Assembly (NCBI RefSeq): GCF_027942865.1
Contig: NC_134510.1
Span: 27,879,163-27,943,162, forward strand
DNA from: Odontesthes bonariensis
Taxonomy: Eukaryota > Chordata > Actinopteri > Atheriniformes > Atherinopsidae
Length of the DNA: 64,000 nt
Direction: 5' to 3'
Of this stretch, positions 1 through 12,477 are shown one piece after another. A program made the translations under genes and the position numbers. The stretch's first letter is position 1. Each line of letters starts with the position of its first letter. The notes beneath the pieces are model-generated. The model worked only from the letters and a program-made list of their open reading frames with translations. It was not told where the DNA came from and searched no databases.

Positions 1-769
1 ATGTTATGTTAAATATTTACAGCCATTTATACATTTTTAATGATATTTTTAAAACTGGGCTATACATAGCCAAGAAAATCCTGGGCTATATAAAATTCAA
101 ATGACATCAAATAATGTTGGTTTGCATTAACATTTGCAGGTTTATTTTTTTGTTTTTTGAAGTCTGTAAATATGTTTTTTTAAATATTCAAATCCGGTCT
201 ATATGTAGGCAATAAAATCTTGGTCTGTGTCGGAGCAGTTTTAAGCATCTTTTCATGCCTGAACAGTCAGCAACTCGGCTGATCTGCACCACCTGCAAAG
301 TCTGGAAAGCTACAGTATTGACAGCTCTCTCATAGTTATTACACCGAATATCTTTAGTGTGACGACTCATCCAAATTCTGGCCAAGTTAGCAAAATTTTG
401 TCAGATTTTTTTTTTTTTTAAAGTATAAATACTGCGAGAAAAATGACTTTTCTGTGATTTGCACTATAAACCAACTCATTATCAGACTCATTTCTATACA
501 TCAGCACTGTGAGGTGCTTTGCATTGATTAATTATTTATAACTGTATCAGTGCAGAACATGATGTTGAACCACATGCACATTTCCAGGTGGACTGTTTTT
601 TTATAAAGGGAATACGGTCTGAAGATATGCGTGCTCATGGTTTTATGAATCCGATTATATTTTAGCAGGCCATTTTCTCTTTTGTGAGCACATGCTTTTT
701 TCAGGAAGGATCCTACTCTCTGGTTTATAAATCAAGCCTCAAGTCAAAAGTGTAAAACTTTCCTTTCAG
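1..769. other. AT-rich non-coding sequence, probably intronic
   Basis: I see no convincing exon here on either strand. It lies directly upstream of a splice acceptor at 768-769, so it is most simply the end of the last intron of the plus-strand gene that follows. Confidence 0.5.
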
Positions 770-1003
770 GATCCTGTAAAGACGGTGGAGGAGACAGTGG
801 CTCGTAAAGGTCAAGATGTCCCGAGGAACAGTGAACAAAAGATCATCACCACCGCAGCTGACTTGACCTCGATATTGCCTCCGCCTCCAATACCCCCACG
901 CCCAGCCTCACGCTCACCCCCACTGCCAACTCGACTCCCCTCCTTCACAGAGTATTTCAGCATGCAGAGTGGTGGTGGAGGGGGCTTCGGAACGAAGGCA
1001 TGA
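770..1003 (+). CDS. Last coding exon of an unidentified gene with a proline-rich, glycine-ending C-terminus
   Basis: A pyrimidine-rich tract and AG at 768-769 open a frame that starts with Asp-Pro-Val-Lys at 770 and runs 77 codons to TGA at 1001-1003. The first half is polar (TVEETVARKGQ). The middle is a proline cluster (ILPPPPIPPRPASRSPPLP) that could serve as an SH3 or WW ligand. It ends FTEYFSMQSGGGGGFGTKA. The reverse strand is also open over part of this stretch, but it has no splice signals and its product is low-complexity. AATAAA signals follow at 1306-1311 and 1317-1322. I do not recognise the family. The phase of the upstream exon is unseen, so the frame rests on the open reading to a clean stop. 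Confidence 0.55.
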   Translation, partial: DPVKTVEETVARKGQDVPRNSEQKIITTAADLTSILPPPPIPPRPASRSPPLPTRLPSFTEYFSMQSGGGGGFGTKA

Positions 1004-3330
1004 GACGGAGTCAAAGAAAAGACTATGGGAAAACGGGGAAGGTTTGGAGGCTATGACATCACAAAAAAACGGAAAAAAACCCCACAATTGGTGGAATTCA
1101 ACATGTTACTGTTTAAAGACAAAGAAGTTCAGCCAAAAAAAACACACAAATAAAAAAAGAAACAAAAAAGAGTTTTGAGGGACAGAGAGGAGAAATCATC
1201 AGAAAAGTGAATCCCCAAATGGTCCCTTTTCACCTGTGAATGGAAGTGACCAGGATGGGGAAGGGAAGGGAAATGGCTGAGACACAAATGCTGAGCTTGT
1301 AAAAGAATAAAGAAGCAATAAATATTTGATGCTGACCAGTAGATGGTACATGGGGAGAAAGATGACAAAGTGGATGTAGCCAGAGCAATAGAATGATAGC
1401 TGTGCACAATGCGGAAATGAACAAAATTCTTGAAAATTTAATGAGGCATTGATGTTATGCCCGGAGAGGGTTGTAAATAGCTAAAATTGTTGAGAGCTAC
1501 CATTCTATATAGTTTTGTTTTTAAGAAGACAAAAACAAAAAAGATTTATTTTCCTGTCTTTTTTCCACATCGTTACATTCGAGTTGGTGCTGTGACAATA
1601 GAAAAATCTCATGCCATCACATGTATCAAACTTATCTAAGAAAATGCTTTTTTTTTATGTTTGACACATTTTGATAAAGCATAGATACTGTATATTTACT
1701 CTAAATGGAGTCCGTTGGGTTAATTTATATTCTTATATGCTTTCATTGCAGCTGGTTATTCTGGATTAATATGCTGATGTGTAACTGTAAAATATCACAT
1801 TTACTGTGGACACCTCTAAGTACAGTACTCGTAAAAACACGCATGTTTGTATTATATTTCCCATCCAAAAAGCTGATATGTACTCCATGTGACCACTTGA
1901 TATTCGCATATTGTGTGTATATCCATACATGCAATAGGCTTTGGTATATTTTGACTGCTGAATTTCTGTTTATTGTTTTTCCAGTCGAAGCCATCCTGCA
2001 CCGTCTTAAACGTGATATAAAACCGTTATAACCGTTATAAATTGTTACATTGAATCGGATTTATTTGAATTTTCAATGAGTGCAGGAAACGCCTGCTCAG
2101 AACTGTCATATCAGCGTATATAGACATTGGTGAATGTACTGATGCGACGCAGCACAAGGACAGGGGTGATTTCCAAGTTACTTTAATACTGCAGTACACT
2201 TTTGTCAGATTTTCTTTTTGCTGTCTTTGGATTCCATCTACAGCACATCCATCATTTACGAGCAGAAGAAAGTCTTCTTTTTTTTCCCCCTTTAATTAAA
2301 TACAAGTAGCTTCATCCTCACCCCTGTCTTGCTTCTAAAACGTGAATATTTTATTTGTTGGCTTTTTGCACCTCTTTACAGAGTGCAAAAAGCTGTACAA
2401 ATAGTCTCCTAATATTGAGCTTTAAAGAAAACGCAAGCAAAAAAAAAAAATCCTGTAGATGAGCTGTGAAAACGGCAACACAACTGTACATTTCGTCTGT
2501 CCTGCATGGAGCACTTTAATGTTCCTGGTCTTAGTCTGTTTATTTGTGATGATGTCACCTTATAAGACTGCTTTGAAACTTGTATTCACACCTTCTGATG
2601 CATTCATCTGTAAATACAGACTGACAGTGTCTTCAGTTTTCCAGACATTTTAGGGAATAATTCATGCTTGGATCAAAAACTGAAAAAAAAAAGTGAGTAC
2701 ACTGACAAATTCAGTGGTTATATCTTGATTTAGACAAGCTGTGGTACTCGGCTAATAGCCCACAGATTTATCAGTGGCAATCTTGCTGTCATGCAGTACT
2801 AATGTTAGATGATGTTAGGACTGTGGTGTGTTACTTGTGAGGGTGTAGTCAGAGGTGTAACTTAGTCTGTGAAACCGAATGATACTTGAATTAGAGTACT
2901 AATTGTTATTTCTGATTATGTGTCTGGTTTGTATTTGGCATGTCTGCCATTTTGTCTGCTGTTGCCATGACTCGACTGAACAGACAGAGAGTGACTCGAC
3001 AGGCTTACTGACGTACCACTGCTTCAGCCCTGTGTATACTGACGTTTGATTACAAGAATGACAGAGACTGGGAGAGAGAACTCGAAGAAAGGTGATTATG
3101 TATGCATGACAGAAAACAGCACAGCTTTTAGGTTACTCAGAGCGATCTGGTTAAGAGCACATCACTAAAGCACCATTCAGATGCATTTTAATGGTGTCAA
3201 ATAATAATTCTAAATACGCTGTATATATACACTTTTTGCCAAAATAATAAAAAAAAATGTTTTTTTTTAAAGACCTTGTCTAGCTGTGTGTATTATTTGT
3301 CTTATTAAGGAGATGCAGTTAAGACAAGGG
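1004..3330 (+). other. Probable 3' untranslated region and downstream spacer
   Basis: No gene is recognisable. The first 300 bases are likely 3' UTR because AATAAA occurs at 1306 and 1317. AATAAA-like A-rich runs near 3245 could be a distal site. The short ORFs here show no splice signals or family resemblance. Confidence 0.4.
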
Positions 3331-3354
3331 CACAAGATCAAAAGAGTAAATCTC

Positions 3355-4050
3355 TCTGTCCATCCGTCCTTTTTCCAAAGTTTGGTCACAGAGGCAACAG
3401 GTTCAAGAGAAACCCAGACATCCCACTCCCCAATGTCACTGTCAAGCTCCTCCTGGGAGATCCCAAGGCATCCCCTGGCCAGATGGGGTGTATAATCCCA
3501 GATGCATCCTAATCACATGCCTGAACCACCTCTGCTAACTCCTTTCTACGATTGGATTGGACGATTAGAGGCTCTACGCCAAGCTCCTCACCTCATTTCG
3601 AAGGCTGAGCCCAGATACCCACCAAAGGACTCATTTTAACTTGAGCTCCCAGCTCTAGCTTCATACGTCCGTCCATCTTTAGTCCCTTTCCACCACCACT
3701 ACTGTACACAGTCCTGAGATACATAGACGGCTTAGCTTGAGGTAAAAACCACCCCAAACCCGGACAGAGCACTCCATCATTGTCTGGTTGCGAACTGAAA
3801 ATGTTCTTGGCTGCGAACTATTCCAAGTGCAGAAGGTCTTGGCTTTTAGAGGCCAACAGAATGACATCATCTGCAAAGGTAGGATACAACCCTGAGGTTC
3901 CAAAACCAGACACCCTCCCTTCCCCGAGTATACCCTGAGATGTTTTCCATGAACGCCACAAACGATGACGAGTAGCAGCCCTAAAAGTCCAACGCACACT
4001 CACTGGTCCACTTTTTGAAAACAGAATCTTATATTTGTAAAATATCATAT
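3355..4050 (-). mobile_element. Decayed 3' fragment of an RTE/Rex3-type LINE
   Basis: Read on the minus strand, a stretch near 3818-3900 gives FADDVILLASKSQDLL, the catalytic YADD box of a LINE reverse transcriptase and its usual continuation. Downstream, about 3680-3800, matches the next RT block only in broken frames (RTFSVRNQTMMECSVRV, where the intact element at 33.3-35.8 kb reads SKSETMVLGRKRVECPLRV). The fragment ends at its left with CATCCGTCC, the complement of the GGATG tail expected for this family. It is 5'-truncated, frameshifted and clearly older than the Rex3-type copy at 33335-35762. Confidence 0.7.
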
Positions 4051-5755
4051 TTACACAGGCCCAATTATTTCACAGTCAATGCTGGTATCCTGGTCTGACT
4101 CATCCAAAAATCCAAAAACTCCTGTTCCTGGGAGTCTTTCGTGATGAAGATTTTTCATCCGTCTACTTTAGTTGTGATGCAGTAAACGCTAATAGTCCAT
4201 AAATTATTATATTATCACCATTATCATTTTATCTGGGACTCGTCCACCTTAATTTAAAAAGAAAAAAAACAAACATTGATTCATCTACAACCCCCCACAT
4301 GAAAAAAAAAAAACACTTTAAAACAGTAATTACAGTTGGCAGCAGATGGAATTTTTTTTTAACACAATGATCACTGTCATTTTCTCCCCTCAGGCAAACT
4401 GTGTTGTTTTTGGTGTGACACATTACACACAGTACACATTACATTAGTACTATTTGTCAGCACTGTTGGCCTTTTTAAAAGCACTCAGAAGTAAATTTAC
4501 AAAAAAAGAAGAAAAAAAATGGATATTGCAAAAATAGATGGTAAATATTATGTAGGTCTTAGGGCTCTTCTACACGAAACCCCTCTATGGTTGTACAAGA
4601 GATCCCAGCTATGCAATGCAGAGGGGAACAGTACTCTGTACCTTAGTAAAAAAAAAAAACTGAAATAAAGCAATGTTTGAATAAAATCAGATCAATCGTC
4701 CAACATTGTTCTAGCTCAAAGTGAAATGCAAAAACAAAGTACATCCAGGTAATGCAAGGCATTGTTGCTAATCCCAGTATTAAGGTAAGCATGTTCTTTA
4801 GATACATGTGTTGTGGAATGCTCAGTAAGAAGATATGACTGATGGGTTGGGGTGGCTTTTTGTGTTTTGTGAGAAAAATGGCTCGGCTTATGTCTTTGTC
4901 AGGCCTATGTGGCTCTCATAAAAAGCTTTGAGATCACTGAAATAGGTAATTGAAAAGATGTAAACTTTTTTTACTCCTAGCATACATCATATTGTCTTTA
5001 TCTTCAGCTGAAGACTACACAGGCCACTAGAGAGATTATGACTGGTTTGGACCAATAGACCATGTGAACGTTTAATGAGTATAGTTAAGTGCTCAAAGCC
5101 AATTACACTGGGCTATATAATCGAATCAAACTAAACTTCCTCCCACCCTACTCTAAGCAGCTCCTGTTGATCCGTAAAATTGGGCCAGAATGTGAATCTG
5201 TGACAATTTATTCTAACAATGCTCCGTTAACTAACCTAACATGCATGTCTTGACTGATACATGCAAACCCGGCATCAAAGAGGAGCTATGCAGCCGTATT
5301 ACCAGCAACCTGAAGGTCAGCAGTCACTTTGACACAAAGGGTCAGTTTGTTTCACACTTCTTTTACTCTTTATTTTTTCCACTGCACCAACGCTCTGATG
5401 CCCACAGGTGAACCTTCCTAATAACTGGCTTCGTGTGCTCAGGTGTCAACTGATGCCGAGTGTTTTTAAATGACTATTTAGAGCGACCTCTGTCGCTGCC
5501 CAGCCTGACAGAAATTCAACACACGTAATCGGCTGGGCCCAGCAGAGCACACGGTGCATTACTCCTTTTATTATAAATCAGTTACTTTTTCTTGTGAGAT
5601 GTACAATTTGGGGTTAGGGGCCGGGCTTTTTCCAGTTTAGGTTTTATTCAAAGCTGCTGTGCCGGCCAGACCTGATGTGGTCAAACGGTAAAACTGGATT
5701 GATAAATATGGAAGGAAATGGCATGAATCTGTTCCTTGAGTTTAAAGAAATAACA
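4051..5755. other. Non-coding spacer
   Basis: AT-rich DNA between the LINE relic and the 3' end of mrpl17. I see no exon, RNA gene or repeat that I can name. Confidence 0.4.
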
Positions 5756-5761
5756 TTTATT
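5756..5761 (-). terminator. mrpl17: Polyadenylation signal of mrpl17
   Basis: TTTATT on the plus strand reads AATAAA on the minus strand. It lies 167 bases past the mrpl17 stop codon, the expected place for the end of a short 3' UTR. Confidence 0.55.
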
Positions 5762-5927
5762 AACACACAATCAGTCCAATGTTAATTTACAGAACTTAAC
5801 ACAAAATCTTTTAAACTGTTCCTTTTGTGAAGAAATGCATCAGTCTCTTTTTAAGCCACAATCTGCAGCATCAGAAGCATTTCATCACCCTTCAGAAATC
5901 ATTAATCCAACAACATGGTGGCATTAA

Positions 5928-8900
5928 TCATGCTTTTGCAGCCAACTGCTGTGCCCTCTCTTCTCTGAAGCCCTTGAGCAGCTGGTTGATGAGAGTCAAT
6001 TCATTTTCCTTTCTCACAGGATAAAGAGATGGAAAGGGGTTGCCTTTGTACTCCAGGACGGCCATCTTGGCTCTATCGAGGTTCTCTCTGTTAGGAATGC
6101 GTGCCATGCGCGTGTAGCCACCTGGCTGACTCTCAAACCGCGGCGCAATGACTTTAAAGAGCTTTGGAACCAGGTCCTTTTCCTGGAGAGAGGAAGCAGA
6201 CACAAACCTATCTTCATGCACACCATTTTACATTCAAAGACGCACAGTCTGTACTTTCACAAGGATGAAAACTTTAGAAACATACCGTCAGCCAAAAAGA
6301 GGCCATTTTCATCGCTTTCTCATCAGTATCTCCCTTTTTGGCGTAGTCGACCAGCTGGGAAGATGAAACAAGAAAACAACTACAGTCAAAATCAATCTGA
6401 GTCAAAGAGCATTTAAAATCCCAATGTACCACATGGTTAACTCTCTCCCAGTGAATACAATAAGTGAGTAAAGAGTTTCGGGGCAGATTAGTATCGAGCT
6501 GTGGCGCAGTGTAAGACTGCGGCTTTCACACTGTGGTGTGGTTTCCAGGAACACTGGAGCATCCTGGAGGAAGTCTAAGCGGATCTGCAGAAAGACGATC
6601 ACTGAGCTGTGTCTGCACTGTGCTGACGTTTAAAAGAAAGACTGAACTGATCACAACTGAAATAACTACAAAGAGCATCGACATCAACCTGCAACTGCAG
6701 CATCATTTATAGGACAGTCGGTTAAGGTTATCTTTGAATTGTAGAATGGAAACATACTCTACATCCTGTTTTCAGACTCTTAAGTGCATAAAATTGTGTT
6801 GCACTTTTATCATTTCAAATAATTAATAGTTTTTATTTATTTTTTTAAAGGGAGCGCATCCATCACTCCCATAACTCGGTCGGTAAAGTGTAACTCATGC
6901 AAGGTCTTCACAGTCCGCACCTCACTTCCTTTCTCTCTTGCACTTTGCTCTTATATCTTCACTGAACTTGTTCACAATAAAGATTGCTAAAAAATAAAGA
7001 TATTACATAAAAGGCTGAAATATACCATTTACGACCCTTTATTATGCAACTGAGCTCCAACTCCTTCTTATATTGTGGAGATACTTACACAGCTTCACAG
7101 TGTAAAGAAGCGAACTCGATGGGCAAAGATAAAAATGCCCATAACAACACATAAAGGCCTAACAGCTGATGATGTTTGTCAAAATGAAAACCAAGTTTGT
7201 ACAGCTCTTAAAGGGCCCAGAAGCAAAGACGCCATCATGGAAGAAGTCTGAAATGATAAACAGTCTATTGACACTTATTAATCAGAGATAAAAGATAATT
7301 AGTAAGACAGGAAACCAACAAGCTAATGGTCACTATGAATGAGCTACAGGGTTCCTTTGTGGAGATGGGAGAGACCTTATAGAAGGATAACTATTAAAAC
7401 AGCACTCCATTTGTCAAGCCTGTATCTGAAATGAGTCAACACTGAAGCCATCCCTCATTATCCCCTCAGAATGCCAGAAGCAAAATGTTCTGATCTGACG
7501 AAACAACTGAACTACAGAGCACATAATCCCAACAGAGTATGTGGAGAAAACCACAACTAAGGCTACGGCTACACGAAAACGAAACGAGGTTTTTTTTGAA
7601 AACGGGTACGAAAATTCTTGCGACCACACGGCAACGCGCTGCTGGTCCAGACGAAAACGATGAAACGATGCAGTACACACGCCACTGTGTCACGCCACGC
7701 TGTGAGACAATAGAGAAGTGTTAAAATTGGCTCACAGCGTCAACGTGTGACTGACGCAAAAACGTTTTAGCTGTAACAATGGAAACGAAACGAGGCCGTT
7801 TTCAAACTTTCCCACTCTGGAACCCGTTCTCAAAAACTATCGTTTTGGGGTAGTGGGAACGCCGGCTCCGTGTGGCCGCGACAGCGAAACGATAAGAAAA
7901 AGTATCGTTTACAGTGAAAAACGTTTCCGTGTAGCCGCAGCCTGAGTATCACCTCATTAAAGCCATCATGCAGTCAAACGGCATCAATCTGTGGGGGTGA
8001 AAACTTTTTTCAAAGTGCTCAGGATATCAGGTTTCTCTTCAACAAGAGAACAACCCTCAAGCTTGCTGCCAAAATGACACAGGGCTGACTTCAGGAAAGT
8101 TTTGAGGCCACAAGACCATTACTAAGAGCATTAAAATTAGCTGCCATTACTGCCAAGAGTGCCTTAGTCATATACTAAGTGAAGGCTCCGAGTACAAGTA
8201 TAAATTGGATATATTTTTCAGTAGTCCAAAAAGGCAAATATATACAGTTAAAACTAAAGAGTGCTTGCAGAGCTTAAGGAGCCATTTCACTCGGCTCATT
8301 GGCAGGAAACATGGCTCCGACTAAAGAGCTGTCAGTGGAAGTGATGGCAAGGCTTTCAAAAAGGTGACTCAACCCAGAGAGTTGCAGAAAGATGTTGGCT
8401 GTGTCTAAAATTTAGAGCAAGTACAAACAGAATTGGAAGGTTGTAAAAGCATTTTCTTTTTTAAAATGAGGAAAAAAAAAAAACAGGTTCACCAAGGAAG
8501 GTGTCTGAAAATAGACAATAAGAAACAAATTAAATTCAAAACAAATGTGGAGAAACAGGAGGTGATGTTTGAAACCAAACCAAAGGAAACTGGCTTAAGA
8601 AAATTTGATTTGGTTCCAGAAAAACCAAAAACAAGGTTAAACTGGGCTTAAGAGAAGCAGTCATGGACAGTGGATGAAAGTGATATTCAGTAATGAACCA
8701 ACAATCTGCTTAAACAATATTTAAAGATGACTGAAAGTCCTGAAAGTATCTAAACTGTCAGTAAAGCCAGAGGAGCTGAATGAAAGGAATAACTGTGACT
8801 TTATCTCGAGTCCACTTCATTTTTTCCTCTACTTCATCTGATGAAAACTGCAAACAAAAAACAACATTTGTATAATAATTATTATTTTTTCTTCTTTTTT

Positions 8901-10109
8901 ACGAGGCATGGGGGTTCAGCCGTTAAGTAAAGCTGTTTTTTTTGCTGTTGCTCTCTTAACAAAATAAAAAAAGATGAGCGAAAATCCAACAAATCACCAT
9001 TATGTAGCAAATGCCATATTGAAGAAGGTACTCTTCTCCATTCCTATTGTTTGTGTACTAAATTATTCCCTTATTGGTCTTGCATATTTGAAGCCTTAGC
9101 TGATATGTTTCATAAGGAGCTGAAACTAGACCCACTTTTGATTGTACTTGGTGTTTCCGATCAGCTCTCTCAGTTTAATAAATATCAACAATAGTTGTTA
9201 TCCTATGCTCTTATCATAGCGAATAAACTTAATTTGAGGTTTTGGAAAAAAACAGAGGTTCCATCTGTCAAGTTGTGGCTGGAGGAAATGGTAAAATTAT
9301 CTCATCTGGAAAGAATACGGTTCTTACTAGCAAACAAACTGAAACGATTCGATAAAACTTGGCAACCCCTTCTACAACATATTGATAACTCAATTTGAAG
9401 CTGAATTAACACAAGCCTTGAAGTGATTATATAAGCCCCAGGGGAGGGGAGATGGGTGGGGGACAGGATATTTATGTTTATGTATGTTATGTTAATTTGC
9501 TTTCGTATTGTTTTTTGGGTTTTTTGTGTGTTTCAATTAGAAAAAAAGAGGACGAATTTGTATTGTGGATGTCTTAATTTCCATGATTGTTCCCTCAATA
9601 AAATTGTTTAAAGAGAAAATCCAACAAATAGGTTGGGGCTCATCACACCTGTATCAAATCTTTGTTGCCAACATATCAGCAGCTGCTTTTCATTCCTTCA
9701 ATCGACCAATCTTTATTTATAAAGCGCTTTTTCTGCAGCAAAATGGTACCGAGTGTTTTACAAAACAATGAGAACAGACCAAAAAGAATAAACAAAATAT
9801 AAAACAGCAACCTTTCAGTGGTAAATCTCACGTCTCTTTCGTACCATTTCATTTGGCATGTGCAGACAAACTGAATCTGACACATTTTGTAGCATTAGCT
9901 TTTGGCTAGTTGACAGCACCCCAGGTCGTCCTCACCTTTTCGGCATAGAAGCGGACCTCATCTGCTCGAGCCCACGTGGTTTCTATTCTCTCGTGTCGGA
10001 CAAGTCCAGTCAAAATGTTCCGCAGTATGTTGATTCGGGATTCCGGGCCCATACCAATCCTCCGGGCCATTCGGCCGTGGGAGATCAACATTTGCAGCGT
10101 GAGGCGCAT
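5928..10109 (-). CDS. mrpl17: Mitochondrial ribosomal protein L17 (bL17m), complete, three exons
   Basis: Component of the large subunit of the mitochondrial ribosome, homologous to bacterial L17, acting in the matrix. Coding exons on the minus strand are 10109-9936, 6354-6286 and 6182-5928, all joined in phase 0 with GT-AG borders, giving 165 residues (human protein about 175). Exon 1 starts [19 protein letters not shown] and carries the L17 core [22 protein letters not shown]-type block. Exon 2 is [20 protein letters not shown]. Exon 3 holds the GGYTRM and [20 protein letters not shown] motifs and ends QQLAAKA. The start is the first ATG before the L17 core; upstream in-frame sequence does not resemble the family. 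Intron 1 is about 3.6 kb and holds a MITE and LINE pieces. No frameshift or stop is seen. Family identity is secure. Confidence 0.96.
7561..7942. mobile_element. Harbinger-like MITE, copy 1 (in mrpl17 intron 1)
   Basis: A 382-bp non-coding element whose ends are inverted repeats: it opens GGCTACGGCTACACG and closes CGTGTAGCCGCAGCC. It is flanked by TAA on the left and TGA on the right, a decayed 3-bp TWA duplication typical of PIF/Harbinger. A second copy at 55787-56177 has intact TTA on both sides. No transposase is encoded, so mobilisation would need a partner in trans. Confidence 0.8.
8960..9610 (+). mobile_element. 3' end of an L1-like LINE, decayed
   Basis: Conceptual reading gives [20 protein letters not shown], then a [17 protein letters not shown] block and [12 protein letters not shown], which resembles the extreme C-terminus of L1-type ORF2 proteins. 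Upstream codons read [11 protein letters not shown], close to the cysteine/histidine-rich stretch usual in that region, but a stop interrupts the frame. A short 3' UTR ending near CAATAAAATTG follows. It is 5'-truncated and inside mrpl17 intron 1. Confidence 0.6.
9698..9770 (-). repeat. Short retroelement tail fragment
   Basis: The stretch CTTTATTTATAAAGCGCTTT followed by a spaced GTGTTTTACAAAACAATG is the complement of the 3' tail shared by many fish LINE/SINE families. Nothing else of the element remains. Confidence 0.4.
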
Positions 10110-10439
10110 CTTGTCGTGTGAACCAGAGTCTGCGATTAACAAACAAAAACCAAAAAAAAAGCTCAACCTAAGTGTAGAGTCTATAAACGCCTCCCTTCGA
10201 TCAGGTGCCACAATGAAAGAACTTAAAACTTGAGGTCAGTTATGTCAATGCTAAGATTGCTGGGTTTGACATTGGCTGTGCATCGTCTAATTTGTCCGAC
10301 TTAGTCATGGAACCAGGAAGCTATAGTTCCGCTAAGTTCAACGTTGTAAGAAATCTTTGACCCACTCGAAAACTATCAAAATAATAATGACTATAATGAT
10401 GACAATAGTTATAATAGTAGTAACAATAATGTACTTATG

Positions 10440-10820
10440 CTAGTTAAAATGCAAATGATAATAGATGTGGGAGTGGGACCCTTTTTTTCAGAAAACTGGA
10501 CCTTCCATTTATTCCAGAGTAACTAACCGATGTTTCAGTGGTATAGCTGGAGTTTTGATATGGTGGTGATCTCACAACTGTAACAATATGCTTCAACGTT
10601 GTTTTTTTTCTTTTCTTATTTTCCTTTCCTTTTAATGTTTCTCACTTGTCTTATTCTTTTTTTTATTTATTTTTTTATACATACTGTGTTATTATTGTTC
10701 ATACATTTTTGCTATTCTATGCTAAGCTGTTTTTTTTTTTGTCCTTAGTCTCTGTCATAGGGGTTGTGTTATTTGTTCTTTATCTGAAAATATTAATAAA
10801 AAGATTGTGGGAAAAAATTG
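10440..10820 (+). mobile_element. Possible L1-like 3' UTR remnant
   Basis: T-rich sequence ending in TTAATAAAAAGATTGTGGG resembles the 3' UTR and A-rich tail of fish L1-type LINEs. No protein similarity is visible, so this is weak. Confidence 0.25.
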
Positions 10821-11123
10821 CAAATGATAATGATTTTCCTCAATGCTTCTTTGTAATGTTTTTTCTTTTTCACCATAATTTGTCCAACTTCATGGCTGTC
10901 ACCCAGTTGAGACTTTTAATCATGTTTATTATAAAAATGTTCACAGTTTTTTATTAATTTATTAATTTATTAATGAAGTTCATCAAAATGTTCTTCTTTG
11001 TATAAATTTACCAGACAGTAGGAACACTAACCAAAACAAATGTAAGCATGATAGCTGTCCGTTTTATTTGCAGAAAATATTGCTGTTTGGAAATTGCTGT
11101 ATCAGTGGAGAACAGTTCTAGAC

Positions 11124-12417
11124 TTAGTGAGAAGCCATGGTGCTTTGCAGCCAGTCTGTGAAGATGCAGACCTGATTGAAGAGAGGGGGAAACATGATTG
11201 GAAAACACCTACAGAGAGCTGTCTCAGCTTGGGCTGAGGGAATGTTTCTGTTGTAAAATAAAAATAAAAGCTTCCTTGTTCTCTACCTTTGCGTACACAC
11301 CGGGGTGGTTTCTCTCTGCACATCCAAAACCCCAGGACACAACACCCTGCAGCTCTCCATTGCACACAACTGGACCTCCAGAGTCCCCCTGTTAGTGGGA
11401 ACCACAGCCAAGGAGTGTCAGCTAAAGTGTTTGGAATGCCTCACAAGAAATAAATGGTTTGTTTCCATTTCAAAGCCATAGTTTCAAACCTGGCAGGAGT
11501 CCTTGCCTCCCTCCAGAAACCCAGCACAGAACATAGCCTCAGTGATCATGCCAGGATAGGAGTTGTCACATTCCCCATCAGAAATGATGGGGATATCCAG
11601 GCACTGCAGTTTGTTACTGTCAGCAGCTACAGGGTTAAAGAAAGAGAGGCACATGAATCAATGAAAACTTACATTGGAATGAACAGCAGTCTCATATGTG
11701 GAGACCATGTTTGATACTCACAGGAGCTCATGGTCACACCCCATCCAGAGACTCTACACATGGTGCCAGCTGGGGCACAGCTGGTGGGCAGAGCCACAGG
11801 CTGAACATACTGGTTGATGATGGCGGGTTCGCTCAGCTTGATCAGCATGATGTCATTGTTAACCAACCAGGACTCGTAGTTTGGATGTGGGATCACACGG
11901 GAAGCAGGAATGATCTGTTCATTGCCATCCATAAACCAACGGTTGTGATCACCCAGAACAATGTCCATTTTGCTGAAAGAGAAGGTGGCAGTTGCGAGGG
12001 GTGTAGAGGGAATGAATATCATGAGGGAGCGTGTGTCAGACTCACGATTTGTAGCAGTGAGCAGCAGAGACAACCCAGTACTCATTGACCAGGGAGCCAC
12101 CACAGAAGTGATAACCAGAGTTCAGAGACACCTGATGGGGCTCAGAATGAGGTGTACACTCGAATCCCCCAACAATTTTGTCATCCTCAGTAGCAGCTAC
12201 AAAAAGCAATTACATGTCTACAAAGAGGAACTAGCATCTACACAAAAATGTTTTCGTATGTCTTTGGTGTTTTTTGGGTAATGGATTTTCCGTCTGAAAG
12301 GCATACTTTTCCCCTTTTAAGATGTAAGATAAAGCATTTCAAAATACTGATGCTTTCTAAATGTGGTTCATACTCACAAACAGCTCCAAGGAGCAGAGCA
12401 AAGACCAGAAACTTCAT
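11124..12417 (-). CDS. Trypsinogen T1, divergent member of the cluster, complete
   Basis: Secreted digestive serine-protease zymogen. Minus-strand coding exons are 12417-12378, 12196-12046, 11972-11722, 11626-11490, 11388-11287 and 11171-11124: 729 nt, 242 residues. Signal peptide [14 protein letters not shown] is followed by activation peptide ATEDDK and new N-terminus IVGG. The triad is present: His in AAHC, Asp in NNDIML, Ser in GDSGGP. Asp six residues before the Ser ([11 protein letters not shown]) gives Lys/Arg specificity. The calcium-loop region ([14 protein letters not shown]) differs strongly from T2-T5 ([14 protein letters not shown]). It ends [15 protein letters not shown]. All splice borders are GT-AG. 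It lies downstream of T2 in the same orientation but outside the 4.2-kb repeat unit, so it is an older paralogue. Confidence 0.95.
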
Positions 12418-12470
12418 GATTACTTGATGACTGATTGAAGTTGCAGGGTTGTTTCTTGATATGTGCAAAG

Positions 12471-12477
12471 TTTTTAT
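12471..12477 (-). promoter_or_regulatory. TATA-like element of T1
   Basis: The minus strand reads ATAAAAA here, 54 bases upstream of the T1 ATG. This matches the 49-59 base spacing of the TATA boxes in T2-T5, so it is the best core-promoter candidate. CAATCAG-type motifs lie between it and the start. Confidence 0.5.

Noticed and set aside
11669-12281. Long plus-strand ORFs opposite the T1 exons, and similar antisense ORFs opposite T2-T4
   Set aside because: They are mirror frames of well-supported trypsin exons and encode nothing recognisable.
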